From an uncultured Porphyromonadaceae bacterium (GTDB taxonomy: Bacteria; Bacteroidota; Bacteroidia; Bacteroidales; Muribaculaceae), in contig URLF01000006.1 in assembly GCA_900548705.1 (NCBI GenBank), positions 1 to 50,131 on the forward strand: a stretch of DNA of 50,131 bases. The letters are read 5' to 3'. Below, one piece after another: positions 27,225-36,235 of this stretch. Below the pieces are notes generated by a model. That model worked only from the letters and a program-made list of their open reading frames with translations. It did not search any database and was not told the origin of the DNA. Every line of letters begins with the position of its first letter. Positions within the stretch are counted from its first letter, which is position 1. The position numbers and the translations under genes were made by a program.

Positions 27225-29255
27225 TCAGATGAGGCAGACGGCGGTTATCGCGCCAAGGAGTATGACACCCACCAGGTAGACCCAGACATAGAACTGGATA
27301 TTGCCTGACTGGAGGCCACGGATGGCAAACGAGATGCGCTGTGTAACCCAAGCCAGACCATCCATCGAGCCGTCTATGACGTGGCGGTCAAACCATGCGA
27401 TGGGCTTGGAGATACATCCGAAGATAATCTTGTGGGTGATGAACATATAAAGCTCGTCCCAGTAGAAGCGGTGGTAGCACCAGTCCCAGAGCATGGGCAG
27501 GGCATTCTTCATCTTGGCGGGGAGCGAGTTCTCCTTCTTGTACATCACGGTGGCCAGCAGTATTGCCACGATGGCAACCGCGAGGCTTATCGATGCCACA
27601 CTCCAGTCGAGAGCGCCAAGGTTGGTGAAGAAGTTGACCGACTCGAACATCGGATGACCGTTCCAGGTGACGAGGTTGCCGAAAGGCACGAATCCGGCCA
27701 CGCAGGAAATAACCGCGAGGATTACCAGCGGGAGGGTCATTGTCCAGGGCTGGTCGTGGGGAGCGTGGTGGCCTTCGGGCACCTTGTGTTCCTTCCACCA
27801 GAAAATCAGATAGTAGAGACGGAACATGTAGAAGGCTGTCAGACCGGCCACTGCCGACATCCAGATATACCAGAAAATCGACTGGCCGAAGACTGCTGTC
27901 AGGATTTCATCCTTGGAGAAGAATCCGGCGAAAGGAATGATACCGGCGATGGCCAGACAGCCGATCAGGAATGTGATATGGGTAATCGGCATATGCTTGC
28001 GCAGGCCGTGCATTGCGGTGTAGTCGTTCGACCCGATAGCGTGGATGAGCGCACCGGCGCAAAGGAAGAGCAGGGCCTTGAACATCGCGTGGGTGAAGAG
28101 GTGGAACATAGCCGCCATATAACCCAGACCGTGGTGGAACTCGGGACGGGCAACACCCAGCGAAACCATCATGAACGCAATCTGCGAAATGGTCGAGAAG
28201 GCCAGCACTCGCTTGATGTCGACCTGGGTGCAGGCAACCATCGCAGCATAGAAAGCTGTCAGCGCACCGACCACTGTGATGATGTTCAGGGCAACCTCCT
28301 CCATCAGGTAGAGGGGGAAGAGACGGGCCACGAGGAACACACCGGCCACAACCATGGTCGCGGCGTGGATGAGGGCCGACACAGGGGTCGGGCCTTCCAT
28401 CGCGTCGGGGAGCCAGATATGGAGCGGCATCATAGCCGACTTACCCATACCGCCCATAAAGATGAGGACGAGGGCCCAGGTCAGCACCGAACCACCCATG
28501 AACACGGGAGCGGGGGAAGTCGCAATCCAGTTGCGCACACCTTCGGCGGTGGTCAGGTCGACCTGATATACATTGGTCATACCATCGACACCGACAGAGG
28601 TGAAGTTGGTGAAGTCGAATGTTCCGGTGTAGAAGCTCAGCACCAGGATACCGATCAGGAAGCCCAGGTCGGCGAAACGGGTGACGATGAATGCCTTCTT
28701 GGATGCTGACACAGCCGAGGGCTTGGTGTAATAGAATCCAATCAGCAGGTAGGATGAAGCACCCACAAGCTCCCAGAAGATATACATCTGGAAGATGTTG
28801 GTAGCCACAACCAGTCCTAACATAGAGAAGCTGAAGAGCGACAGGAAGGCGTAGAAACGCTGGAAACCTGTCTCCCACACGCCGTGATGATCGCGCATGT
28901 AACCGTTGCTGTAAAGGTGGACCATAAATGAGATGGTCGTGATTACAACCAGCAACAGTGCGGAAATCGGGTCAAGCAGGAAGCCAAGGCGAATCACGAG
29001 GGATTCAGTGAAGGCCAGCCAGTCCCAGTTGAAGATGACACTCTGCAGGCGGACACCCTCCTGGCTGATGAACTCGGAGGAGCCTGAGAAGAAATAAGTG
29101 AAAGCGGTGATGTAGGCCAGCACCATTGTCACTCCCATGCCGAGAGTGCCGAGGATGCCTGCGGTGCGGTGGGCCATCTTGTGGCCGAAAAGTCCCAGCA
29201 CCAGGAACATCGTCAGGGGCAAAGCCAGGATAATGATAGGTATTACGGGTTCCAT
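27225..29255 (-). CDS. nuoL: Complex I subunit NuoL
   Basis: The distal antiporter-like pump subunit, 676 residues. It includes the long C-terminal part that in known structures forms the lateral helix along the membrane arm. Motifs: YIFWELVGASSYLLIGFYY (glutamate), PLHIWLPDAMEGPTPVSALI, then HAATMVVAGVFLVAR. It follows nuoK by eight bases, so translational coupling is likely. Length and motifs are normal. Confidence 0.97.
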   Translation of the reverse strand: MEPVIPIIILALPLTMFLVLGLFGHKMAHRTAGILGTLGMGVTMVLAYITAFTYFFSGSSEFISQEGVRLQSVIFNWDWLAFTESLVIRLGFLLDPISALLLVVITTISFMVHLYSNGYMRDHHGVWETGFQRFYAFLSLFSFSMLGLVVATNIFQMYIFWELVGASSYLLIGFYYTKPSAVSASKKAFIVTRFADLGFLIGILVLSFYTGTFDFTNFTSVGVDGMTNVYQVDLTTAEGVRNWIATSPAPVFMGGSVLTWALVLIFMGGMGKSAMMPLHIWLPDAMEGPTPVSALIHAATMVVAGVFLVARLFPLYLMEEVALNIITVVGALTAFYAAMVACTQVDIKRVLAFSTISQIAFMMVSLGVARPEFHHGLGYMAAMFHLFTHAMFKALLFLCAGALIHAIGSNDYTAMHGLRKHMPITHITFLIGCLAIAGIIPFAGFFSKDEILTAVFGQSIFWYIWMSAVAGLTAFYMFRLYYLIFWWKEHKVPEGHHAPHDQPWTMTLPLVILAVISCVAGFVPFGNLVTWNGHPMFESVNFFTNLGALDWSVASISLAVAIVAILLATVMYKKENSLPAKMKNALPMLWDWCYHRFYWDELYMFITHKIIFGCISKPIAWFDRHVIDGSMDGLAWVTQRISFAIRGLQSGNIQFYVWVYLVGVILLGAITAVCLI

Positions 29256-29263
29256 ATCGGTGC

Positions 29264-29575
29264 TTAGAATTTCATTTTAGTTACATCGTCGACATCAATC
29301 TTCTCAGAGACGCGGAAGACATTGATGATGATGGCGATTGCCAACGCGGTCTCGGCAGCGGCCAGGGCGATGGCGAACAGGGTGAAGAACATGCCTTCAA
29401 GCTCACCGGGGAAGAGGAAGCGGTTGAAGACAACGAAGTTGATGTCGACCGCGTTGAGCATCAGCTCCAGGGAGATGAGCATCGCGATCATATTCTTGCG
29501 GGTGATGAAGCCATAAACGCCGCAGCAGAACATCAACAGGCTCGGAATCAGATACCAGAGGATTGTAAGTTCCAT
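29264..29575 (-). CDS. nuoK: Complex I subunit NuoK
   Basis: A small membrane subunit of 103 residues with three hydrophobic segments. MLISLELMLNAVDINFV carries the conserved membrane glutamate, and the second acidic site is in LALAAAETALAIAI. NuoK links the quinone site to the pump subunits. It lies 12 bases after nuoJ and 8 before nuoL. Confidence 0.96.
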   Translation of the reverse strand: MELTILWYLIPSLLMFCCGVYGFITRKNMIAMLISLELMLNAVDINFVVFNRFLFPGELEGMFFTLFAIALAAAETALAIAIIINVFRVSEKIDVDDVTKMKF

Positions 29576-29587
29576 TATTCGCGGGGT

Positions 29588-30106
29588 TTAGTTTTTATTT
29601 TTGCGGGCTACGACAACACCGCCGATTATACAGGCGAGCAACAGCACGCTGATCGCCTCGAAGGGGAGCAGATACTGGCCGTGGGCCGTCCCCATGAGGG
29701 TCTCGCCGATTTGATTCATTGAAGGATTCTCTCCCTGGGGGAGCGCTGTCCAGAGTTCGCAGCGGCTAACCAGTGAGTAGCCGGCGGCAATCAGGAGCAA
29801 CAACGAGCCGACAAGGCCGAGGGCGCGTTTCCGGGAGGCAAGTTTGGCACTGTTGTCGCCGGGGTGGCTCGTCAGGAGTATTGAGAAGACGAACAGGACC
29901 ACGATACCGCCCGCATACACCGCAATCTGAACCGCGCCCAGGAACTCATAGTCGAGCTTGAAATAGAGAGCCGCGGTAGCGAAGAGGGTGAAGAGCAGGT
30001 AGGTCGCGGCGCGCAGAATCTTGCGCGTGGTGACAGCAAGCACCGAGCAGATGACAATCGTCAGAGCGATTACCACATAAACGATGATACTTCCTACTGA
30101 TTCCAT
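29588..30106 (-). CDS. nuoJ: Complex I subunit NuoJ
   Basis: A membrane subunit of 172 residues with five hydrophobic segments. LFATAALYFKLDYEFLGAVQ and IAVYAGGIVVLFVFSILL form the conserved third helix region with its pi-bulge-forming glycine and tyrosine. It follows nuoI by 44 bases, in normal nuoI-J-K-L order. Confidence 0.95.
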   Translation of the reverse strand: MESVGSIIVYVVIALTIVICSVLAVTTRKILRAATYLLFTLFATAALYFKLDYEFLGAVQIAVYAGGIVVLFVFSILLTSHPGDNSAKLASRKRALGLVGSLLLLIAAGYSLVSRCELWTALPQGENPSMNQIGETLMGTAHGQYLLPFEAISVLLLACIIGGVVVARKNKN

Positions 30107-30150
30107 ATTACTTTTTTACTTTTTTCTGATTGGTTTGTGAGGCCCGGGAA

Positions 30151-30858
30151 TCAGGCGTTGCCTTTCTCGGCCTTGAGTTTGGCGGCCTTTTCGAGGGCAG
30201 CTTTCACTTTGGCGATTTTCTCGGGGTCTCCGGTGGCCTCGGCGGCTGCAAGAGCCTTCTTGGCCTTCTCATCAAGCTCGACAGTCGCGGGAGCCTCCGT
30301 AGCGGCGGCTTTCTTGGCGGCGGCTGCGGCCTTTGCGGCTTCGATTTTGGCCTTCTTCTCAGCCTCCAGCTTGGCAATCTGCTCGGGGGTAGGCTTGGGT
30401 TCGGGCTTCTCGGGGAGGTAGTTGAGCTGCTTCACGAGCTTTGAACGGGTGAAGACAGCCTGCTCGAAATCGTTGCTGAACTCGATTGCGTTGGTCGGAC
30501 AGGTCTGAACACAGAGCTGGCAGAATGTACAGCTGCCGAGATCATAGATATAACGGTCGAGCTTTTTCTTCTTTTTGCCGTCCCAGGTGTCAACCATCTT
30601 TGTCTCGATGGAGATTGTTCCGTTGGGACAGTTTCTCTCGCATGTCCCGCAGGCGATGCACTTGTGGTTGCCCTCTTTGTCATAGATGAACTGGAGGGTG
30701 GCGCGGAAGCGCTGGGCGACGTGCATATCCTCGCGGTTGTCGGGATATTTCTCAGTAATCTTCGGGGTGACGAACTCCTTGCCGGTCACTTGCAGACCTT
30801 TGACAAGGCTGGTCACTCCTTTTCCCAGACCTGAAAAATAATCTTTAATACTACCCAT
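30151..30858 (-). CDS. nuoI: Complex I subunit NuoI with long Ala/Lys-rich tail
   Basis: The iron-sulfur subunit that carries two [4Fe-4S] clusters to the quinone-reducing end. The cluster motifs are intact: CIACGTCERNCP (C67, C70, C73, C77) and CTFCQLCVQTCP (C110, C113, C116, C120). The core ends near residue 148. An extra 85 or so residues follow, very rich in Ala, Lys and Glu (such as AEKKAKIEAAKAAAAAKK), likely a charged helix or flexible tail absent from short family members. The gene starts 46 bases after atpG, so it resumes the nuo order directly after the ATP synthase block. Confidence 0.96.
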   Translation of the reverse strand: MGSIKDYFSGLGKGVTSLVKGLQVTGKEFVTPKITEKYPDNREDMHVAQRFRATLQFIYDKEGNHKCIACGTCERNCPNGTISIETKMVDTWDGKKKKKLDRYIYDLGSCTFCQLCVQTCPTNAIEFSNDFEQAVFTRSKLVKQLNYLPEKPEPKPTPEQIAKLEAEKKAKIEAAKAAAAAKKAAATEAPATVELDEKAKKALAAAEATGDPEKIAKVKAALEKAAKLKAEKGNA

Positions 30859-30904
30859 ATTGTTTTTAAGCGATATGATAATGTCAGTTATTATTCATGG
30901 AAGG

Positions 30905-31783
30905 TCACTTCACCTGGCCGCCGAGAATGTCGAGCAACTCGGTGGTGATGGCCTGCTGGCGAAGTTTGTTGAACTCAAGCTGCAACTGGTCGTGGAGCTT
31001 CTTGGCGTTGTCGTTGGCGCTCTGCATGGCCATCACGCGGGCAGCCTGTTCGCTGGCGCGGTTCTCTGTGAAGATGTCCTGGATTACAGCCAGCAGATAC
31101 ATCGGCAGCACTTTCGCGAAAATCGCGTCGGCCGACGGCTCGAAGATATAGGGCTTGACAGCCACCTCCCCTTTCACCCCGGCAAACGCCTCGGAGGTCA
31201 CGGGGAGAAGTCCGGCCGACTCTATGCGCTGACGGCTCACCGACTTGTATGACATATAAAGCACCTCCACGCGGTCGAATTCTCCCGACAGGAAGCTGTC
31301 ACGCAGACTCCAGGTGAAATCGCGCACCTCGGTCGTCTTGGAATCGACATCCTGGGGAAGGCGCACATCCACACCGGCAATCTTTATCTTCGACACGGCC
31401 TTGGCCATTTTGGCACCGACAGGGATGACGGTGACTTTCACCTCGTCGCCGAACGCCGAACGGAACTCGCCGATTTTGGCCAGCAGCTGCTTGAAGATGT
31501 TTATGTTGTAGGCTCCGCAGAGTCCGTCATCGGAACCCCAGACAACCACCGCCACGCGGTCGACAACCGGACGTGGAGTCATAAGCGGCGAATCGAAAGC
31601 CGCGTCGGAAGCGAGCAGGTTGCCGATGATTGTCTCCACCTGGTCGCGGTAGGGGCGCAGCTGACGGAGCGCGCCCTCGGCCTTATGCATTTTCGCCGAC
31701 GAAATCATCTTCATCGCGCCGGTGATTTTCTCTGAGGAGGCCACCGAGCCGATTCTGCCTTTGAGTTCTCTTAATGTTGCCAT
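30905..31783 (-). CDS. atpG: ATP synthase F1 gamma subunit
   Basis: The central rotor shaft of F1, 292 residues. The N-terminal helix MATLRELKGRIGSVASSEKI, then TGAMKMISSAKMHKA, is typical. The GSDDGLCGAYN loop matches the family SDrGLCGxxN motif. The C-terminal helix ends with LQLEFNKLRQQAITTELLDI. It is the last gene of the embedded ATP synthase block. The next gene, 46 bases on, is nuoI. Confidence 0.97.
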   Translation of the reverse strand: MATLRELKGRIGSVASSEKITGAMKMISSAKMHKAEGALRQLRPYRDQVETIIGNLLASDAAFDSPLMTPRPVVDRVAVVVWGSDDGLCGAYNINIFKQLLAKIGEFRSAFGDEVKVTVIPVGAKMAKAVSKIKIAGVDVRLPQDVDSKTTEVRDFTWSLRDSFLSGEFDRVEVLYMSYKSVSRQRIESAGLLPVTSEAFAGVKGEVAVKPYIFEPSADAIFAKVLPMYLLAVIQDIFTENRASEQAARVMAMQSANDNAKKLHDQLQLEFNKLRQQAITTELLDILGGQVK

Positions 31784-31851
31784 TAACGGTTGTTTGCGGG
31801 AGTCGGGTTAATTGTTGTTGGTTGGGGTTTGCAAGCCTGCGCGTGCCTTGG

Positions 31852-33426
31852 TCAGGCGTAACGCTGGGCCACCTCTGTGGCGGCCTCGGTGAGCTTGGCG
31901 GTGCAGTCGTCGGTCAGCTGACCTGACTTGATGACATCAAGCACTTCGGCCTGGTATTTGGCGTGGAGCAGCTGGAGGAGTCCCTGCTGGAACTCGGCCA
32001 CCTTCTCGACAGGCACATCAGACAGGAGACCGTTCACGCCGCAGTAGATGACGGCTACCTCCTCCTCCACTGCCCAGGGTTTGTACTGGGGCTGGATGAG
32101 CAGACGTTCGTTCTTGCGGCCACGGTCGATGACGCGTGCGGTCACGGGGTCGATGTCGCCACCGAACTTGGTGAACGACTCCAGCTCACGGAACTGGGCC
32201 TGGTCGATTTTCAGTGTACCTGCCACCTTCTTCATCGACTTGATCTGGGCGTTACCGCCGACACGCGACACGGAGATACCCACGTTGATGGCCGGGCGGA
32301 TACCACGGTTGAACAGCGCGGTCTCAAGGTAAATCTGACCGTCGGTGATTGAAATCACGTTTGTCGGGATGTAAGCCGACACGTCGCCTGCCTGGGTCTC
32401 GATGATGGGGAGGGCAGTCAGTGAGCCGCCACCCTTGACCATCGGCTTGAGCACCTCGGGGAGGTCGTTCATCTTCTCGGCCACCTGCTGGTTGTCGATA
32501 ATCTTGGCGGCACGCTCAAGAAGACGTGAATGGAGGTAGAAGATATCACCGGGGTAAGCCTCGCGGCCCGAGGGACGCTTCAGCACCAGCGAAATCTCGC
32601 GGTATGCAACAGCCTGCTTCGACAGGTCGTCATATATGATAAGGGCATCGCGCCCGGTATCGCGGATGAATTCTCCGATTGCCACACCGGCAAACGGGGA
32701 GTAGTAACGCATGGCGGCGGAGTCGGCTGCGGTAGCTGCCACCACGCAGGTGTAATCGAGGGCGCCGTGCTGACGGAGGGTCTCAACGATGGCAGCCACC
32801 GAAGATGCCTTCTGTCCGATTGCCACATAGATGCAATACACAGGCTTGCCGTCCTCGTAATTCTTTCTCTGGTTGATGATGGTGTCGATAGCGATAGCGG
32901 TCTTGCCGATCTGGCGGTCACCGATAATCAGCTCTCGCTGGCCGCGGCCGATGGGCACCATCGAGTCGACAGCCTTGATGCCGGTCTGGAGGGGCTGCTT
33001 CACCGACTGGCGGAAGATAACGCCGGGGGCCTTGCGCTCCAGAGGCATGCGGTAGAGTTTGCCCTCGATCGGACCGCGTCCGTCGATAGGCTCACCCAGG
33101 ATATTGATTACACGACCGAAAAGCCCCTCCCCTACCGGAATGGAGGCAATCTCGCCTGTGCGGCGCACGGTCATATTCTCTGTCACTTTGTTAACGTCAT
33201 TGAGCAGGATGACCCCGACATTGCTCTCCTCAAGGTTGAGGGCCACACCTTTGACACCATTCTCGAACTCCACGAGTTCGTTGGCGCAAACGTTGTCAAG
33301 GCCGTAGACGTGGGCGACCCCGTCGCCGACTTCCAGAACGGTTCCTACCTCCTCGAAAGCAACTGACTTGTTGACATTCTCAAGCTGCTGCTTCAAAACT
33401 TCAGATATCTCGCTTGGATTAATCAT
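31852..33426 (-). CDS. atpA: ATP synthase F1 alpha subunit
   Basis: The non-catalytic nucleotide-binding subunit of F1, 524 residues. The P-loop GDRQIGKT is at about residues 169-176. ALIIYDDLSKQAVAYR is the Walker B region, and SVSRVGGNAQIKSMKK carries the conserved arginine finger region. Length is normal. It is separated from atpH by 43 bases and from atpG by 68. Confidence 0.98.
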   Translation of the reverse strand: MINPSEISEVLKQQLENVNKSVAFEEVGTVLEVGDGVAHVYGLDNVCANELVEFENGVKGVALNLEESNVGVILLNDVNKVTENMTVRRTGEIASIPVGEGLFGRVINILGEPIDGRGPIEGKLYRMPLERKAPGVIFRQSVKQPLQTGIKAVDSMVPIGRGQRELIIGDRQIGKTAIAIDTIINQRKNYEDGKPVYCIYVAIGQKASSVAAIVETLRQHGALDYTCVVAATAADSAAMRYYSPFAGVAIGEFIRDTGRDALIIYDDLSKQAVAYREISLVLKRPSGREAYPGDIFYLHSRLLERAAKIIDNQQVAEKMNDLPEVLKPMVKGGGSLTALPIIETQAGDVSAYIPTNVISITDGQIYLETALFNRGIRPAINVGISVSRVGGNAQIKSMKKVAGTLKIDQAQFRELESFTKFGGDIDPVTARVIDRGRKNERLLIQPQYKPWAVEEEVAVIYCGVNGLLSDVPVEKVAEFQQGLLQLLHAKYQAEVLDVIKSGQLTDDCTAKLTEAATEVAQRYA

Positions 33427-33469
33427 TTGTCCAAAAGTTGTTATGAGCCATTCTAAGCTTTCATGGGCG

Positions 33470-34045
33470 TCAAGCCTGCTTCAAAAGCTTCAATCGCAAT
33501 TGTTTAAGTTCGTTCTTTACCGAGGCGTCGAGACGCTCGTTGTCAATGTCGACCGTGAATCCGCCGATCAGCTCTGGATCTGTCGAGAAGGTGTATTCCA
33601 TCTTCCCGCCATCGAGATGGTTCTCGATGAGCTTCAACAACCGTTTCTGCTCGGGAGCGTCGAGCGGCTTGGCCGAGACAACCGTCACCCTGTAGATTCT
33701 GTTCTCCTTGCGGTAGATGTCGCAATAGGCGCGGGCGATGGCGGCTGCCATCGGCAGACGCTTGTTGTCCCGCAGAAGCTTGAGGAAATCGGCATACACC
33801 TCGGCGACCTTCACGTCTTCGCTTGACGCTGACGCGTCAGAAACAGCGGCGGCGGTCTTCAGCAGGCCGATTTTCTCATCGTCTCCCACAAAGGGATTGG
33901 CGACAGTTGAATCCAGGGCAGGATTGTCGGCAAAACTCCTACCGAGGTTGCCCATGAGACGGTAAAGTCCCAGGTCGGCCCCCTTCTCACAAGCAAACTT
34001 GTAGAGAGCCTTTGCGTAGCGTTTGGGAATCAAACCTTCGTTCAT
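33470..34045 (-). CDS. atpH: ATP synthase delta subunit
   Basis: The peripheral-stalk subunit joining F1 to subunit b, 191 residues. The N-terminal RYAKALYKFACEKG and the C-terminal IDNERLDASVKNELKQLRLK, preceded by IGGFTVDI, are typical of the OSCP/delta family. A low-complexity Ser/Ala stretch near residue 72 (SDASASSED) is a small local expansion. It lies between atpF and atpA, the usual order. Confidence 0.95.
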   Translation of the reverse strand: MNEGLIPKRYAKALYKFACEKGADLGLYRLMGNLGRSFADNPALDSTVANPFVGDDEKIGLLKTAAAVSDASASSEDVKVAEVYADFLKLLRDNKRLPMAAAIARAYCDIYRKENRIYRVTVVSAKPLDAPEQKRLLKLIENHLDGGKMEYTFSTDPELIGGFTVDIDNERLDASVKNELKQLRLKLLKQA

Positions 34046-34079
34046 TGCGATATTGGATTACAATGGGGGTCCTCAGTTG

Positions 34080-34577
34080 TCAGTTCTGACTTTCAATTTC
34101 ATCAAGGTAGCTGTTGACGAGCTTCTTCTGGGCCGCATCGTCTGAAAGCTGTCCGCGTGTCACCTTACCGGCAATCTGGAGAGCCACACGGCTCACCTCG
34201 TCGCGGAGGTTCTGCTCGGCCTCACGGCGGCTCTGCTCGATCGAGAGCTTGGCGGCCTCTTTCTCTTTCTGGGCCTCCTTCTTTGCTTCCTCACGGGCGT
34301 CCTCGATGATTCTCGATTTCATACGGTTGGCTTCGGCGATGATGTCAGCCTCCTTGCGGCGGGCCTCCTGAATCTGGCGGTCAGCCTCAAGCTGGGCATT
34401 GTCAAGCTGTTCCTTGGCGTTCTGAGCATACTCAACACCCTTGTCTATAAGGTCGGCACGCCCGTCAATGCCTTTCATAATGGCAGGCCAGGCGAATTTC
34501 CACAGGATGAAAAACAGTATGGCGAAAGCCACAAACATCCAGATGGTCAAGCCAAAATCAACTTTGAAAAGTTCCAT
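34080..34577 (-). CDS. atpF: ATP synthase Fo b subunit
   Basis: The peripheral-stalk b subunit, 165 residues. One N-terminal membrane helix (about residues 8-30) is followed by a long charged coiled coil rich in Glu, Ala, Lys and Arg that reaches up to F1. The gene lies 122 bases after atpE, the largest gap in the cluster, and this gap holds a strong hairpin (34663-34687). Confidence 0.96.
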   Translation of the reverse strand: MELFKVDFGLTIWMFVAFAILFFILWKFAWPAIMKGIDGRADLIDKGVEYAQNAKEQLDNAQLEADRQIQEARRKEADIIAEANRMKSRIIEDAREEAKKEAQKEKEAAKLSIEQSRREAEQNLRDEVSRVALQIAGKVTRGQLSDDAAQKKLVNSYLDEIESQN

Positions 34578-34662
34578 AGTTAAAACAACCTCATTGTTAA
34601 GGGTTAAGCATTTGTTTTGCAGCGGAAGCCGGCCGGCTCCCGACAGTAATCAAGCCTTGGCC

Positions 34663-34687
34663 GGGGAGACATCCGGGATGTCTCCCC
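34663..34687 (-). promoter_or_regulatory. Perfect intercistronic hairpin between atpE and atpF
   Basis: GGGGAGACATC pairs perfectly with GATGTCTCCCC over 11 bases around a three-base loop. It starts 13 bases after the atpE stop. There is no T tract, so it is more likely a processing or 3'-end-protecting structure than a full terminator. Confidence 0.6.
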
Positions 34688-34699
34688 GCTGAGCAAGGT

Positions 34700-34945
34700 T
34701 TATACGAACAGGGCGAGGATGCAGACGATAACCGCAAACAGGGCCACACCTTCGATAAGGGCGGCGATCACAATCATGTTGGAGCGGATGTCGCCGGCAG
34801 CTTCGGGCTGGCGGGCGATGGCCTCCATGGCGGAAGCACCAATCTTACCGATACCGATACCGGCAGCGATTGCGGCGATACCGGCGCCTACGGATGCACC
34901 AAGGCCAAGAAGAGCCTCGACTGCTGCTAAAATCATTGCTAACAT
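34700..34945 (-). CDS. atpE: ATP synthase Fo c subunit
   Basis: The ring-forming proteolipid, 81 residues with two membrane helices and the polar loop motif ARQPEA. The ion-binding carboxylate is E65 in ALIEGVALF. The residue after it is Gly, not the Ser or Thr of sodium-binding rings, and no Gln is present at the matching site of helix 1 (Ile32). The ring is therefore inferred to carry protons, not sodium. A strong hairpin follows the gene, probably helping to make the many copies needed. Confidence 0.96.
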   Translation of the reverse strand: MLAMILAAVEALLGLGASVGAGIAAIAAGIGIGKIGASAMEAIARQPEAAGDIRSNMIVIAALIEGVALFAVIVCILALFV

Positions 34946-34994
34946 AGCGAAGAGTTTTTGTTTTGGGGGTTTATAACTTTTACTTTTTTATTTT

Positions 34995-36203
34995 TCACTT
35001 TGTTGTCGCGGGGGCGGCTGCCGGAGCGGCTTTCTCAGCATGCTTCCCTTCATGGGCCTCGTGCTCCTCATGCTTGGCCTGGGCCAGGGAGATGAAGATG
35101 GTCGAAAGCATCGTGAAGACATATGCCTGGATGAAGCTGACAAGCACATCAATCAACAGCATGAACACCGAGAAGGCGATAGAGATGGCGGCTGTACCTG
35201 AGGCAACGGCCACACCCATGCTGGCGAAGATGAATATAAGCAATGTCAGAATCAACACGATCATATGGCCACCCATCATGTTGGCGAACAGACGGACGGT
35301 GAGGGCCGCCGGCTTTGTGAAGATACCGAACACCTCGATAATCTGCATAATGGGGAGGGGACACTTGAGCCAGATAGGCACATCGGGCCAGAATATCTCC
35401 TTCCAGTAGACCTTGGTGCCGAAGAAGTTGGTCATCACGAAAGTCATAATGGCCAGCACCATAGTTACGGCAATGTTGCCGGTCACATTCGCACCACCGG
35501 GGAACACCACGATAAGTCCCAGCAGGTTCATAAAGAAGATGAAGAAGAACACCGTCAGGAGGTAGGGGGCGAACTTGGCCGACTTCTCCTTGAGTGTGGG
35601 CTTGATGACACCGGCGTAGATAAACTCCACCAGAGCCTCGATTGCTCCTGTCATCTTGCGGGGAGCCTTGAAGGGATTCTTCTTGTGCCAGCGGGCGAGC
35701 TGGAGCAGGAGAAGAGCCACGATTATGCAGGCGATGAATATCGCGCAGACATTCTTTGTTATCGAGAAATCCCAAGGCTTGTATTCCTTGCCGTCGACAA
35801 TCTCGACAAGCTTACCCTTGTAGTCACCTTCGGTGGCAATCTTGAAGGTGGCGTCCCCATCGACATACTCCTCACCGTGGGTCACACGCGAGGAGGAGAA
35901 GATGTGCAGACCATCCTTGCCCCAGACTATAACGGGAAGAGGAATGCGCTTGTGATGGTTGAAAGGCACCTCCCAACCGTAACCGTCCCCGAGATGCTCG
36001 AAGATGGTTTCCTTTATGTCGAACTTATGCTCGTCGGTCTCCTCGGCGACCTCGTCAAGAGCCTCCTCTATCTTGTTCTCCACGCCGGGAGAAGACTGGG
36101 AGGCGGAAGCCGTCGAAGCGGTGTCCTGCGCGACAACATCCTGAGCCATCGCGGAGAAGGCCCAGCTTGTCATCAGAACCAGTATAAAAAGCAACTTCTT
36201 CAT
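34995..36203 (-). CDS. atpB: ATP synthase Fo a subunit with long exported N-terminal region
   Basis: The stator half of the proton channel, 402 residues. The essential arginine is R304 in AALTVRLFANMMGGH. Before the first channel helix (about residue 150) lies a cleavable-looking signal peptide (MKKLLFILVLMTSWAFSAMA) and about 130 residues of acidic, hydrophilic sequence that would sit outside the inner membrane. This long N-terminal part is a Bacteroidota-type feature. The frame is open to 36248, but the ATG at 36203 starts a proper signal peptide and avoids overlap with atpC. Confidence 0.94.
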   Translation of the reverse strand: MKKLLFILVLMTSWAFSAMAQDVVAQDTASTASASQSSPGVENKIEEALDEVAEETDEHKFDIKETIFEHLGDGYGWEVPFNHHKRIPLPVIVWGKDGLHIFSSSRVTHGEEYVDGDATFKIATEGDYKGKLVEIVDGKEYKPWDFSITKNVCAIFIACIIVALLLLQLARWHKKNPFKAPRKMTGAIEALVEFIYAGVIKPTLKEKSAKFAPYLLTVFFFIFFMNLLGLIVVFPGGANVTGNIAVTMVLAIMTFVMTNFFGTKVYWKEIFWPDVPIWLKCPLPIMQIIEVFGIFTKPAALTVRLFANMMGGHMIVLILTLLIFIFASMGVAVASGTAAISIAFSVFMLLIDVLVSFIQAYVFTMLSTIFISLAQAKHEEHEAHEGKHAEKAAPAAAPATTK

Positions 36204-36235
36204 TTTGGAAGCCTGGTGATTGTCTTGTTGAACGG

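Noticed and set aside
27381..28709. 442-codon open frame antisense to nuoL
   Set aside because: It mirrors the nuoL coding sequence, is rich in His, Glu and Gly as expected for an antisense shadow of hydrophobic codons, and has no family motif.
32530..33366. 278-codon open frame antisense to atpA
   Set aside because: Shadow of atpA with no independent promoter or motif.
3130..34673. Shared 15-base word GGCCGGGGAGACATC at 3130-3144 and 34659-34673
   Set aside because: Two copies only, in different settings (PNP leader and the atpE-atpF hairpin arm); too short to claim a repeat family without a genome search.
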